The position numbers were made by a program, and so were the translations under genes. DNA of 64,000 bases from Sebastes aleutianus. Lineage: Eukaryota; Chordata; Actinopteri; Perciformes; Sebastidae. Below the pieces are notes generated by a model that made no database searches, was not told where the DNA came from, and worked only from the letters and a program-made list of their open reading frames with translations. Positions 1-10,746 of the stretch are shown one piece after another. The DNA is taken from assembly GCA_916700875.1 (NCBI GenBank), contig CAKAKS010000294.1, forward strand, positions 124,001 through 188,000, given 5' to 3'. Each line of letters opens with the position of its first letter. Positions within the stretch are counted from its first letter, which is position 1.

Positions 1-38
1 CCACACACTCTACTCCCGGCAAAGCAGCCACCCTGCGG

Positions 39-376
39 CGAGGAGTATGAGGCGGGGGTGCGAGTCGATTTCTCGTTTTTACTTCTTCTAATTTAATCCA
101 GACAGTGCAGTGTCCATTCAGAGCATGTCTGTACAGAACGGGCCGAATGCTTGGTTTGTGGTGTTGCTGCTTGCAGCTTTCTCGAGAACCGCTCGTACAA
201 ACAACTTCAGAATCGACATTGTGCCTCCTTGGGTCCTGAGCAATACACCTGCCATGACATAGTTGCGTCACACACCTAAGTCACGGCTACTCACGGTTAG
301 GAACACCGGTGAAATACACTCTGTGTCACAGGAAAAAACAGACCCCGGTAGCTGTTACTGACAGTCAGAAACATTG
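39..376. repeat. Left copy of an NLR intron segment
   Basis: These ~340 bases match 25921-26254 closely over their whole length, in the same orientation. The right copy lies in the intron just after the NACHT exon of the second NLR gene. Its presence here, 5' of the first LRR exon at 1267, suggests that this is the same intron of a first NLR gene whose NACHT exon is off the left edge. It could instead be an unrelated dispersed repeat, since fish genomes carry similar CACACACC/GGTCCTGAGCAATAC-type repeats. Confidence 0.7.
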
Positions 377-890
377 GTTCAATACGATACCCTGCCTAAA
401 TATCTCGATGCCGATACTGAAACAATAACACAGCAAAAATCTAAAACATCAGGAAAAGTAATGGAATAATAGATGACAGTACATGGTACTTAAAATTATT
501 TTTTATTAATTAAAAATGTTTAAATTTAACAATTTATTCATTCAAAAAATGAAATGGCATGCAGTAATCTGATGTCCCCTGTACTTAAGTTTATATGATT
601 TCTAAGATTCTTTCTTATTTTTATAATGCACACATATTTACATTTCATCTGTATTCTTACTTCTATTTTTCTTATAGCTTATCTATGTTTTTTATTCTAA
701 AATGGAACAAATGACAAAACGCCATGCAATCACATACAGGTCTAATATTATTATGCGATTTATTTAATTTCTCTACTGTTCGGCAGCAGTCACTGAATTT
801 TCCCATTTATGGATGTGAACCTGACAGCAGAAGGTAGCTAGTAAAGAGAGTTCATCTTTCTCAACTGTATTATTATTACTTATTCACTGA
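377..890. other. AT-rich intronic stretch, no gene seen
   Basis: No exon, RNA gene or clear repeat boundary was recognised. The stretch is AT-rich and lies between the shared intron segment and the start of the long duplicated block. Confidence 0.5.
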
Positions 891-1266
891 GTTTTAAAAA
901 TGCTTTTCTAATCAAGAAGGCCTCAAGCTAACTTTGTGGAGACAGACCTGGGATCAGATCACACTGACAGACTGGACATTAGGGAAGCCTCAATGTAACT
1001 ACAGTTCTCTCTCTTCATCTGCAAGATTAAAGAAAATCAAAGATTAAAAATCTGCAGGTTTGAGAGAGAGTGATTAGAATTATTGTTTCATGTCAAACAG
1101 TGAGATAAGATTAGCTGAACCACTGAGATAAGATTAGCTGAATGCTGATGTGAGGATCAAATGTTAATCAAGTATATATCAATCTGTCAAGTCATCAAAT
1201 GCATGAAGTAAATATAAACTGTCCTCTTTCATAATAACATATTTTGTCATTTTTGTGTCATGACAG

Positions 1267-1440
1267 ACTTTCTGGCTGTCTGATGTCAGATACTCACTGT
1301 GAAGTTGTGGCCTCAGCTCTGAAGTCCAACCCCTCCCATCTGAGAGAGCTGGACCTGAGTGAAAACAACCTGAAGGATTCAGGAGTGAAGCTGCTATCTG
1401 CTGGGCTAAAGCATCCAAACTGTAAACTGGAGAATCTGAG
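1267..1440 (+). CDS. NLR gene 1 (partial), LRR exon 1
   Basis: This is a 174-base exon with an AG acceptor (ATGACAG) and a GTCAGT donor. It enters with one base completing a codon from the previous exon (phase CT|A, as after the NACHT exon of gene 2) and leaves in the same phase. It encodes 58 residues starting LSGC and containing ELDLS, ENNLKDSGVKLL and LENLR. That is the ribonuclease-inhibitor type LRR of fish NLRC3-like receptors, each exon holding one helix-strand repeat pair. The gene is cut by the window edge: FISNA and NACHT exons are not present upstream. The exon has no stop and no frameshift, so it is compatible with a working receptor. Confidence 0.85.
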
Positions 1441-2713
1441 GTCAGTTCACTGACTGTAGCTTATGTAGTTTGTACACACACTCTCTACACACTGGCTCTG
1501 CTCCAGATGACTCTAGAGAGGGACTTTCACGTTTTTGCGTCGGCCACCGTAGCTCTCCAACACGCTTGGTACACGGGAGAGTCTTCAGTTGGTTGCAATC
1601 TCCTTACGTCACTGCTAGACACCGCCAGATCTTACACGCTGGACCTTATTTCAGGCATCTTACTAAAAACCCATTGACTTCCAGACGAGGGAGCAGGAAG
1701 TGCTAAAATGCCAACTCTTTTCTGGGTTTTAGGACTCATTCCTATAGCGCTCTATTTGAACATGTCTAAAGGTGCAGCACTCTTCAAAAAACACGTACTG
1801 CACCAACTTAAAGGTACATAATTGATGATTATGAACGTCACCATCAAATTAGAGGTTTCTATGGTTCTAAGTTATTCCCACATTCTTATTGACAGCAGAT
1901 CTAACTGTGCTCTGTTTTCATGTCAGCATTGTCTAATTATTTGAAGCCGCAGACATTTCAATTGCAACAAAAAACAAATAAATATACTGCATCAGAAACA
2001 TCTTTGCAGGTTCATATTTTTTTCAAGTCTATCTCAATACAATACTCACATGTTCATATGTACATTCATAGAGTTATTGATGTCTGTCATCATTCCTTCT
2101 GTCTTTGAAGCAATCCCAGTATAACCTGAGTGTTACGAGATGAGGACTAAATCCACAGTCTTGTTCTGTGTAAAATGACCTGTAAAGTTGATCTTAAACT
2201 AATCGGAGGCTTCAGCAGAATGAGTTATATGTATTAGGGCTGGGTGACTTGGAGAAAATCAAATATCACAATATTTTTGACCAAATACTTCGATATCGAT
2301 ATTGCGACGATATTGTAGGATTGACCGTTGGTGCTTTCACAAAATATTTACAAAATTAGATTTTTGATAAATAATCATCAGTAATGTGGATCTCATGACT
2401 AAGTGTAAATGACAAATAATAGAACAGCTACAACAGTCTGGTAAGTTCAGAAAATTACATCTCTTTACTGTAATGTAGCCTTTAAAACCAGGAAAAGACG
2501 ACACTTATGCCATATCACGATATTACGATATCAAAAATCTAAGATGATATCTCGTCTCATATCACAATATCGATATAACATCGATAAATTGATCAGCCTT
2601 AGTATGTCTCCAGTCAGTATGTTGTGTTTGACAGTTTCCTTGTTGAGCTGCAGGAGGATTAGTAACACAAAGAGGGAATTTGGTACTAAACAGTCTGTAA
2701 CTTTGGTAAACAC
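1441..2713. repeat. Intron with an ATATCGAT-type palindromic repeat
   Basis: Between LRR exons 1 and 2 of gene 1. About 1490-2340 is absent from the right duplicate and has no recognised coding content. About 2238-2600 is a short repeat that starts TAGGGCTGGG and ends near CAGCCTTA, with many self-complementary ATATCGATAT blocks. It resembles a non-autonomous DNA element common in fish. The matching part of the right copy (36060-36300) keeps only its 3' portion. Confidence 0.6.
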
Positions 2714-3784
2714 TAGGGGTGGGAAAAAAAAGTTCATTCACCTATGTATCGCAATTTTGTTTTTCACGATTTTGAAATTGATTTTTTAATGCCAGAATAG
2801 ATATATTTGCTTAATTTGAGTCTATGTGGAAGTAGAAGGAAGATACCGCTTTTATTGTTGTAGTCTGAGTAACGTGACGTCATATCCGTTCCAACCAAAA
2901 CAAACCACAGCAAGCCAAAACGAGAAAGTATAAAACGTTGGCGGGTCTGCGTGGATACGACCTGCACCCTCACATTTTAAATCCAGCGTGGTAAACACTA
3001 CACATCCAGTAAAGTATGGAAACACTTTGGGTTTCACACATTGCAGGAAAAGCAGAGCTAGACATCATGGCTAAAGCTGCATGCTAACTCTGTCACGGAC
3101 AGGAAACGTTATCGTATTGCGGTAACGTGCGGTCGAGCCGGCCGTCACTCTCATCTCCGTGGTCAAATGGGCCGACGCTACAACTGTAGAGCACCCATAT
3201 ACTGACATTTATGTTAAATGCATTCAAACGGCCCCGATGGAGCTGACCATGGATGGATAAAGAGAACGGAGCTGACGGGAGAGCTAGAGACCACCTTGGA
3301 GAAGTTAGAGGAAGTAGACACGTGTGACTATGTCCGGTTTTCAAAATAAGGTGTTAACAAAGGGAACTGTATATACAAAATACATATATGGAAATAAGAT
3401 TGATTGGATTATATTCACCAGAAGTATAAAACATTACATGTCCCTTATAAATTAAAAGAAAATACCACTCATTTTTGAGGGAAATGTCTTTATTCTTTGA
3501 TTTTTGGGTTGCTGGAAAACATTTAATAAATAATGCCTAACAATGACTGATATATCAGGATATCTCTGACTACATACATGCTGAAAATCAAACATTTTAA
3601 TTGTATTAATTTAGATATTTTCCAAAGTAAAAGTCCTTAGAAGTGTATGATTCAACTTTTTCCCATGGTCCAGTGTTAAAAAAGTTAACAAATCGCAAAA
3701 TCGAATCACAATACTGAAAAATCACAATACATATAAAATCATGATAGTATCGAATCAGGAGATAGTTGAATCATCCCAGCCCTA
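2714..3784. mobile_element. Non-autonomous hAT-like element, 1,071 bp
   Basis: The ends are imperfect inverted repeats (TAGGGGTGGGA and TCCCAGCCCTA). They are flanked by perfect 8-base direct repeats GTAAACAC at 2706-2713 and 3785-3792, the target-site length of hAT transposons. No transposase reading frame is present, so it would need an enzyme supplied elsewhere. The same element sits at the same place in the right duplicate (36410-37499), so it inserted before the segmental duplication. Confidence 0.82.
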
Positions 3785-4120
3785 GTAAACACCCACTTGA
3801 TTTGTTGGACTCACATGGCTGAATCTTCATATTAGTTTCAGTTGAACTTATGAAGTCATTTCTTACAGTGTAGTTGTGTTATGAAGGGACCACTTCACAG
3901 GAGGAATGATTACTGCCACCAATAACTCTTTTAATGTACATATATGTATATATGTGACTGTTGTTTTAAGACACACTTGAACAAATGTGGACCTTTCCTG
4001 TAAATGACATAAACCTACTAAGCTACCAGATACAGTGAGAAGAAGGCCATGTAATAAATGAAATAATGAAGTCCAACAAGTCTGATTTGATATTGATCCT
4101 CTAATTCCAGACTTGACTGA

Positions 4121-4371
4121 GATCAGCAGCATGTTATTGATGTGTGTTGACATGAATAGGTGTATGAATGTTGTGGTGACATTTGGATGATGTCTGTAGA
4201 AGGCTGACATTATGATGATCCACAATAACACAATGACAAAGTCACTCTACTCATTTTAGGGAAAAGCTCATTGATTAGGACATAGTAATGTTGAGCTACA
4301 CATTTAAAACCTGAACACATCTGATTGGATTATAAAGTGATTTTTATCTTCATCATTTATTCTTTATTCAG
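4121..4371. repeat. Intron segment duplicated with an LRR exon
   Basis: These 250 bases match 7910-8160 essentially base for base at a constant offset of 3,789, and the match runs on into the LRR exons at 4372 and 8161. This is the footprint of a recent exon-plus-flank duplication or gene conversion between LRR exons 2 and 4 of gene 1. Confidence 0.85.
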
Positions 4372-4548
4372 ATTGAGGGGCTGCAGTTTGTCAGAGATCA
4401 GCTGTGCTTCTCTGGCCTCAGCTCTGAAGTCCAACCCCTCCCATCTGAGAGAGCTGCAGCTGAGTAACAACTACTTCCTGCAGGATTCAGGAGTGAAGCT
4501 GCTGTGTGGTTTTCTGGAGAGTCCACACTGTAGACTGGAGACTCTGAG
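4372..4548 (+). CDS. NLR gene 1, LRR exon 2
   Basis: A 177-base exon, acceptor TTTATTCAG and donor GAG|GTCAGA, phase as in the other LRR exons. It encodes 59 residues; the other seven LRR exons in the window encode 58. The extra codon lies in the LRR strand-loop region (NNYFLQDSG against NNLKDSG or NKLQDSG elsewhere), so this repeat would have a longer loop. It begins LRGCSLSE and ends CRLETLR. Upstream flank is shared with exon 4 of the same gene. Confidence 0.85.
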
Positions 4549-5250
4549 GTCAGACACCATTTTTTACTTCTGTACTGAGATTAATATGATGTGAAAGTTG
4601 TGGTGACACTAAACTGCAGACATAAGGCTGATATTATACTGATCCACACTTAGTATCTTAATGCTAAAGTACATTTTCTTCTTCAGTGGTTTAGTCCATT
4701 GACTGTGGCAGAACAATGTTGAGCTACACATTTAAAACCATAATATATCAGACTTGACTTTCATTATGTTAAAATAAATGATATAAAAATACATAAATAT
4801 GAAGAATAAATAAATAATCTCTATTTCAGCAAATATATTCAGTATTTGCTTTGTCTATAAATGTTATGAAGCTATATGATGCTTATACTGACTGAATAGT
4901 TTAAACTGAAGATGCTTTGATTTTATGACTCAACTATTCCTAATATACAGCTCTGGAAAAAATTAAGAGACCACTTCAAAATTATCAGTTTCTCTGGTTT
5001 TACTATTTATTGGTATGTGTTTGAGTAAAATGAAATTTTTGTTATATTCTATAAACTACTGACAACATTTCTCCCAAATTTCAAATAAAAATATTGTCAT
5101 TTAGAGCATTTATTTGCAGAAAATGACAACTGGTCAAAATAACAAAAAAGATGCAGTGTTTTCAGATCTGGAATAATGCAAAGAAAACAAGTTCATATTA
5201 ATTTTTAAACAACACAATACTAATGTTTTAACTTAGGAAGAGTTCAGAAA

Positions 5251-5514
5251 TCAATATTTGGTGGAATAACCTTGATTTACAATCACAGCTTTCATGCGTC
5301 TTGGCATGCTCTCCACCAGTCTTTCACATTGCTGTTGGGTGACTTTATGCCACTCCTGGCGCAAAAATTCAAGCAGCTCGGCTTTGTTTGAGGGCTTGTG
5401 ACCATCCATCTTCCTCTTGATCACATTCCAGAGGTTTTCAATGGGATTCAGGTCTGGAGATTGGGCTGGCCATGACAGGGTCCTGATCTGGTGGTCCTTC
5501 ATCCACACCTTCAC
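5251..5514 (-). pseudogene. Tc1 transposase C-terminus, inverted left arm
   Basis: Reads on the minus strand as the last 87 codons of a Tc1 transposase. It has the SPDLNPIENLW block carrying the third catalytic acidic residue (E of the DDE triad), then the C-terminal tail and stop. It lacks the first two catalytic aspartates and the DNA-binding domain. Where the right arm has a TAG, this arm has a glutamate codon (after HKPSNKA), so the two arms have diverged slightly since the inversion. Confidence 0.88.
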
Positions 5515-5590
5515 TGACCTGGCTGTGTGGCATGGAGCATTGTCCTGCTGGAAAAAAACACTCCTCAGAGTTGGGGAACATTGTCAGAGC

Positions 5591-6241
5591 ACCAAAGAAG
5601 CAAAGAAGAGCCAGGCTGAGGTTTGCAAAAGACCATAAGGATTGGACCATAGAGGACTGGAGTAAGGTCATCTTCTCTGATGAGTCCAATTTTCAGCTTT
5701 GCCCAACACCTGGTCGTCTAATGGTTAGACGGAGACCTGGAGAGGCCTACAAGCCTCAGTGTCTCGCACCTACTGTGAAATTTGGTGGAGGATCGGTGAT
5801 GATCTGGGGGTGCTTCAGCAAGGCTGGAATCGGGCAGATTTGTCTTTGTGAAGGACGCATGAATCAAGCCAAAGTACAAAGTTGTCCTGGAAGAAAACTT
5901 GCTTCCTTCTGCTCTGACAATGTTCCCCAACTCTGAGGAGTGTTTTTTCCAGCAGGACAATGCTCCATGCCACACAGCCAGGTCAGTGAAGGTGTGGATG
6001 AAGGACCACCAGATCAGGACCCTGTCATGGCCAGCCCAATCTCCAGACCTGAATCCCATTGAAAACCTCTGGAATGTGATCAAGAGGAAGATGGATGGTC
6101 ACAAGCCCTCAAACAAAGCCTAGCTGCTTGAATTTTTGCGCCAGGAGTGGCATAAAGTCACCCAACAGCAATGTGAAAGACTGGTGGAGAGCATGCCAAG
6201 ACGCATGAAAGCTGTGATTGTAAATCAAGGTTATTCCACCA
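5591..6241 (+). pseudogene. Tc1 transposase middle and C-terminus, broken
   Basis: The unique spacer encodes the middle of a Tc1 transposase, including the SDESNF block (first catalytic D) and GGGSVMIWGCFS. The right arm continues with QQDNAPCH (second D) and SPDLNPIENLW (E). The reading frame shifts around 5870-5910 and a TAG interrupts it at 6121, just after KPSNKA. The N-terminal helix-turn-helix region is missing. It is a defective relic; the DDE core is present in pieces only. Confidence 0.88.
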
Positions 6242-6551
6242 AATATTGATTTCTGAACTCTTCCTAAGTTAAAACATTAGTATTGTGTTGTTTAAAAATG
6301 AATATGAACTTGTTTTCTTTGCATTATTCCAGATCTGAAAACACTGCATCTTTTTTGTTATTTTGACCAGTTGTCATTTTCTGCAAATAAATGCTCTAAA
6401 TGACAATATTTTTATTTGAAATTTGGGAGAAATGTTGTCAGTAGTTTATAGAATATAACAAAAAATTTCATTTTACTCAAACACATACCAATAAATAGTA
6501 AAACCAGAGAAACTGATAATTTTGAAGTGGTCTCTTAATTTTTTCCAGAGC

Positions 6552-6553
<2 letters not shown>

Positions 6554-6588
<35 letters not shown>

Positions 6589-6749
6589 TCAATATATTTA
6601 GAGTTCATTCACTATATTCAGAGTTTCATTCACTATATTCAGAGTTTCATTCAATATATTCAGAGTTTCATTCAATATATTCAGGATTTCTTTCCATATT
6701 CTCACATTTCACATTATATATATAATAATTTCCTGAACACCATGCCATA

Positions 6750-6809
<60 letters not shown>

Positions 6810-6810
6810 G
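6554..6810. repeat. TA, 21-bp and GA simple repeats
   Basis: Directly after the Tc1 element come a TA microsatellite (~6553-6590), four to five copies of a 21-base unit of the form AGAGTTTCATTCACTATATTC (6598-6690), a second TA run (~6750-6771) and a GA run (~6772-6806). Confidence 0.85.
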
Positions 6811-7059
6811 TTTTGTTCACATTTCTCCAAAATCCATCCTAACATATTTGGCATCTTTGGAAACTGTGAGATCTTGAGTTGAATCTTGAGTCAATTTCTG
6901 CAGGTTTTATTTGTGTTTGGCTGCACAACATGAGTTTGTATAGATGGATCCACTGATGGAGCTGTCAGAGTTTAAGAGGTGAAGTGACTACGTCTTTATT
7001 GAAGTAGCAGCATGTTATCATTAATATTAATTCAATTAAATTCAAATCAATTCAATTTA

Positions 7060-7145
7060 TTACCTCCGCCAAGGCCGAAGGCCTAGGAAGGAGGTTATGT
7101 TTTCACCGGCGTTGGTTTGTTGGTTTGTTAGTTGGTTATTTTCAC
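7060..7145. repeat. Short dispersed repeat fragment
   Basis: Contains CCTCCGCCAAGG followed by GGAGGTTATGTTTTCACCGG and a GTTTGTTGGTTTG tract. A related fragment is at 34605-34680. It is a truncated interspersed repeat with no coding content. Confidence 0.6.
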
Positions 7146-7320
7146 TGTTTGTATTTTACAGTTTTTAACCTGCATCCTGTTGGCTTCAGGTGTTTGGAGT
7201 TTACATTTTCTAAACTTCTACGTTCTAAACCTTCTTCAGCTCTGAACACATTATTAAACATTGAATGATTTCAAGCAGGAACTTTGTCTTCTAAACTTAC
7301 ATGATTTGTTCTTTATTCAG

Positions 7321-7494
7321 ATTGAGGGGCTGTAGGTTGTCAGAGATCAGCTGTGCTTCTCTGGCCTCAGCTCTGAAGTCCAACCCCTCCCATCTGAGAG
7401 AGCTGGAGCTGAGTGACAACAAGCTGCAGGATTCAGGAGTGAAGCTCCTGTGTGGTTTTCTGGAGAGTCCACACTGTAGACTGGAGACTCTGGG
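7321..7494 (+). CDS. NLR gene 1, LRR exon 3
   Basis: A 174-base exon between TTTATTCAG and GTCAGT, in the same phase as its neighbours. It encodes 58 residues beginning LRGCRLSE and containing ELELSDNKLQDSG. The last codon before the donor is CTG-GG rather than the CTG-AG of all other copies, so the junction residue is Gly instead of Arg. The intron upstream (from about 7150) matches the units that precede the LRR exons of gene 2. Confidence 0.85.
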
Positions 7495-8160
7495 GTCAGT
7501 TCACTGACTCTCTGTTACTATTATAGATCTTATATGTTTAATTAACAATTTAACCTGATTTATGTACAAACATAACTTACATGCATGAAGTTGTTAATGT
7601 CCTTTTCTTCATATTTTCATGTTTCTTGAACTAAATTTAGTCTGCAGTCACAAAAGACTTGTGTTTCTTAAAGAAACTGTAGAAAATGTCCACTGTTAGT
7701 TGTTAAAGTAAATTAATGTTTATCATTTGTGGTAAATGGTCACATCTGGATACAGAAGATCCTCTGAACTAATATTGGTTTTAAATTGATCAAGTTTAGT
7801 TAATGAAGTAGAAATATTTCTCTGGTTTCTGTTAATTTCAACGTATTCCACAAATAATGTCTGATCATTGATATTGATCCTTTAGCACACACACATAGAT
7901 GAACACAGAGATCAGCAGCATGTTATTGATGTGTGTTGACATGAATAGGTGTATGAATGTTGTGGTGACATTTGGATGATGTCTGTAGAAGGCTGACATT
8001 ATGATGATCCACAATAACACAATGACAAAGTCACTCTACTCATTTTAGGGAAAAGCTCATTGATTAGGACATAGTAATGTTGAGCTACACATTTAAAACC
8101 TGAACACATCTGATTGGATTATAAAGTGATTTTTATCTTCATCATTTATTCTTTATTCAG

Positions 8161-8386
8161 ATTGTGGAGCTGCAGGTTGTCAGAGATCAGCTGTGCTTCT
8201 CTGGCCTCAGCTCTGAAGTCCAACCCCTCCCATCTGAGAGAGCTGGAGCTGAGCTACAACAACCTGAAGGATTCAGATGTGAAGCTGCTGTCTGATCTTG
8301 TGGAGAGTCCAAACTGTAGACTGGAGACTCTGAGGTCAGTAGAGGGTCGGAGTCGGTCCATGCTGGTTTCAGCAGTATTGTTGTGA
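8161..8386 (+). CDS. NLR gene 1, LRR exon 4 and probable C-terminus
   Basis: The exon starts after TTTATTCAG. It encodes LWSCRLSE and then ELELSYNNLKDSDVKLL, and continues through the usual splice position (8334) for 17 more codons to a TGA at 8384-8386. The C-terminal tail would be short and serine/leucine rich. A polyadenylation hexamer follows at 8537, which favours this as the terminal exon. The donor GTCAGT at 8335 is intact, so splicing to 9086 (seven codons then TGA) is an alternative. No B30.2 domain, which ends many fish NLRs, was found downstream. Confidence 0.75.
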
Positions 8387-8536
8387 TGTGTTTCCTCAGT
8401 TAAGCTGTGAGAGGAGAACGGTGACACACAGAGAGAGAGAGAACAGTCAGCCAATCAGATCAGCCAGAAGCTTGTTGTGATCATGTGTTAGAGTTGATGT
8501 GAAGAAGATGTTGTTGTTGTGTTCATGTCTCCAGGA

Positions 8537-8542
8537 AATAAA
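8537..8542 (+). promoter_or_regulatory. Candidate polyadenylation signal, NLR gene 1
   Basis: AATAAA lies 151 bases after the TGA at 8386. It is conserved at 40830-40835 in gene 2. A second AATAAA at 9404-9409 would serve the alternative terminal exon; in gene 2 that position reads AATATA. Confidence 0.45.
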
Positions 8543-10746
8543 GCTGGATTACAGCTGACAGCATCACAACATGTATAGAGACAGTGGTCCTCATCCATCA
8601 AACTGTCGTACCATCAAATCTGATCAGAAAGTCTTTGTTCTCTCATTGATCAGTTCATCTTTGTCACAGCTCTGAGATCAGTCTGACTGAAGCCTCAAAT
8701 CACTGGCTCTTATTTCATAGAACCATGGTTACATTTAGTAACCATGATGTGGTCTGCCCAAAGAGTTATTAAAGGAGGGTAACGGGATGAGGGTGTGGAG
8801 TTTTAGTGTCTTTTGTAACTCGTTCCAGTCACTAGGAGCAGCAAACTGGAATGAGTGACGACCAGAGGAGGTGCAGACTTTAGGAACGACCATACTAATG
8901 AATTTGCTAGAACATAAATTGCGGTTACTGTTGGAGATATTGAGTAGTGAGCGGAGATATGGAGGTTGGTTCTGCCAGTGATAGTTTTATAAATGAACTG
9001 TGTGCTGCATCAGTGACTGACAGCTGATGAAGGGAGTCTCTGTAAACACTGATTCATGACTTCTGTTCTCTTCTTCTCTCATCAGCTGGAAGCCTCGGTG
9101 GAAGTGATCTCTGTCAGAGTGAGTGATCAGAAAAGTGGATGTGTTGAGAGGATCAGCCGTGTCCTGATGATCCACAGAGGTTCACCACCTGGACCTGGAT
9201 CTTATTTTGTCTTTTTTAATTTATTCATTCATATATTCTGAACCCAAAATGCCTCTGCAGAATAGTTCAGTTTATGACAACATAACTGTAGATTAACACA
9301 TTTAAATAGATCTTTCTGCTTTGCTTTGTGTCGCAGCTCCACCCTGTGGAACGATGGAGTTTTGCTGTTTATTTCCACATATTTCTAAATAACAGTGGAA
9401 GTTAATAAAGTTACCCTATTAAAACCGAGCCCTCAGGAAGAGCGCCGAGCTTTGATGCCCATTTTCGTAGTGGCCAAACGACGGTACTACAACTTCTGTG
9501 TCCGTCACGTGATGCCATTGGGCCCAAAAAGACTTTTTCCCATAGACTTACATTGGGAAAGAGACGTCTGTAACTCAGAGGATATTTTATTTTGAGGTGA
9601 ATCAACTTCCCAGTATGAACACTCTAATAGCCCTTATTTAAATCATTAGGTCCTAAAAGTTGTAAAATGCACTAATAGCTGAATCCAGAGTTATTTCCCT
9701 TCCTCCGTTCATGTGAATGAGACCCAGACCGAGGCTGGAGCGAGGGCTGGGAGGAGGAGTTAAAGGAAACGCTACTGCTCCTGCTCTATGGGCCCGATGG
9801 ATGAGGAAGATCGCCGGATGATCCGCGTACTTTATCACTCGGGAGTCGATCCATTTTGGCTTCACGCTCCACTGAGACACTCTAATAGGGACGAACAGGA
9901 GCCTCCGACGCTGTATCCAATACATCCATGATTAAAACCAATACCAGCAATTTATCATATTATCAAAGATAAATACTTGCTTATAGCAAGCAGAAATAAT
10001 TAGATAAAATCTGAATTCAGTCGAGGCTTCACTTAAGTTTCTCAACTGACTACAAACAGATTATGTCTGGATTTTGGTGGAAAGTCAGCACCTTAATATT
10101 TTATATAATGTTTGATGTAAAATAAACAAACAGAACTGATTAACATGCGTACTCTAGATTTTATATTCACTAATCATGTACATACAGGAAAATTCCAGTT
10201 TTATGTGTGACTCTGCTAGTTTTCACGTTACATGACTGAACACAGACACATAAAGTCGCCCGTGGAGCTTTTTCCCCTCAGAAATCAGTGTTGAAGCGGT
10301 CGTTATCACCACCGTTCATGTTCTGTTGTTCCTGCTGGAGCTGCTTTCTGCCAGCAGATGTCACCATTCCCTCTGTTTTACCACAAAGGAGGTTTATCTG
10401 AATGGATGCAGTGAACACTGAACTGATGATGTGAATGCTTTCTTTCTGACTGACTTGGTTTTGTAAAGGTTAAGTGTCATCATAATGTAGTTAAACTTGA
10501 TTTAAAATGATGGAAACTGGATTCGAAATTAAACTCAGCACACTAGTTGCACAAACACCCACCTGGACTGAATTCTTGTTTTTTTCTTTTCGAAGAGAAA
10601 ACTATTTTATTTATTTAATCAATGTTTAAGTATTTTGAGTTAACTAATTTTTAAAATAAGTTATCTAACTTTGTGATATCAACAAAGAAATGTAGCTAAC
10701 GTTTGTGTTAACGGTCACTTGCATTTTTAAAAAAACTTAAACATGT
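8543..10746. other. 3' flank of NLR gene 1, repeats and possible extra exon
   Basis: 8745-9000 has repeat-like sequence. An acceptor CTCATCAG at 9085 leads to a possible tiny terminal coding exon (9086-9107, ending TGA) in the correct phase from exon 4. 9420-9930 contains dispersed repeat sequence with no open gene. The whole stretch is paralogous to 40678-43003. Confidence 0.6.

Larger units (their letters stand above)
4948..6553. mobile_element. Tc1-like transposon rearranged into a palindrome
   Basis: A 1,606-bp insertion between TA dinucleotides (4946-4947 and 6554-6555), the Tc1/mariner target. The ends CAGCTCTGGAAAA and TTTTCCAGAGCTG are typical of a fish Tc1 family. The first 643 bases (4948-5590) are the reverse complement of the last 643 (5911-6553), with only 320 unique bases between them. 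Normal family members have short terminal repeats and a full transposase. Here the 5' half, with the DNA-binding N-terminus, is replaced by an inverted copy of the 3' half. The right duplicate of the locus has no insertion at the matching site (~37936), so it arrived after the duplication. Confidence 0.93.
891..10746. repeat. Left copy of the NLR segmental duplication
   Basis: Homology to 35371-43003 begins at a shared GTTTTAAAAATGCTTTT and ends near AAACTTAAACATG in both copies. Exons, introns, 3' flank and a hAT element are shared in the same order. The left copy is about 2.2 kb longer: it has a Tc1 element (4948-6553), about 0.85 kb extra between 1490 and 2340, and different LRR exon spacing. 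The right copy has an extra tandem LRR unit. Both are on the + strand, so this is a direct tandem duplication about 34.5 kb apart. Confidence 0.9.

Noticed and set aside
2531..3344. Several 60-83 codon frames on both strands
   Set aside because: They lie within the hAT element and ATATCGAT repeat, match no transposase, and are paralleled in the duplicate by equally featureless frames.
5438..6083. Additional minus-strand frames in the Tc1 element
   Set aside because: They are antisense shadows of the transposase, duplicated by the palindrome.
9056..9241. Extra NLR coding exon of about 60 codons
   Set aside because: In the phase required from LRR exon 4 it stops after seven codons (TGA at 9105-9107). 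The longer frame is out of phase and the matching frame in gene 2 has an indel.
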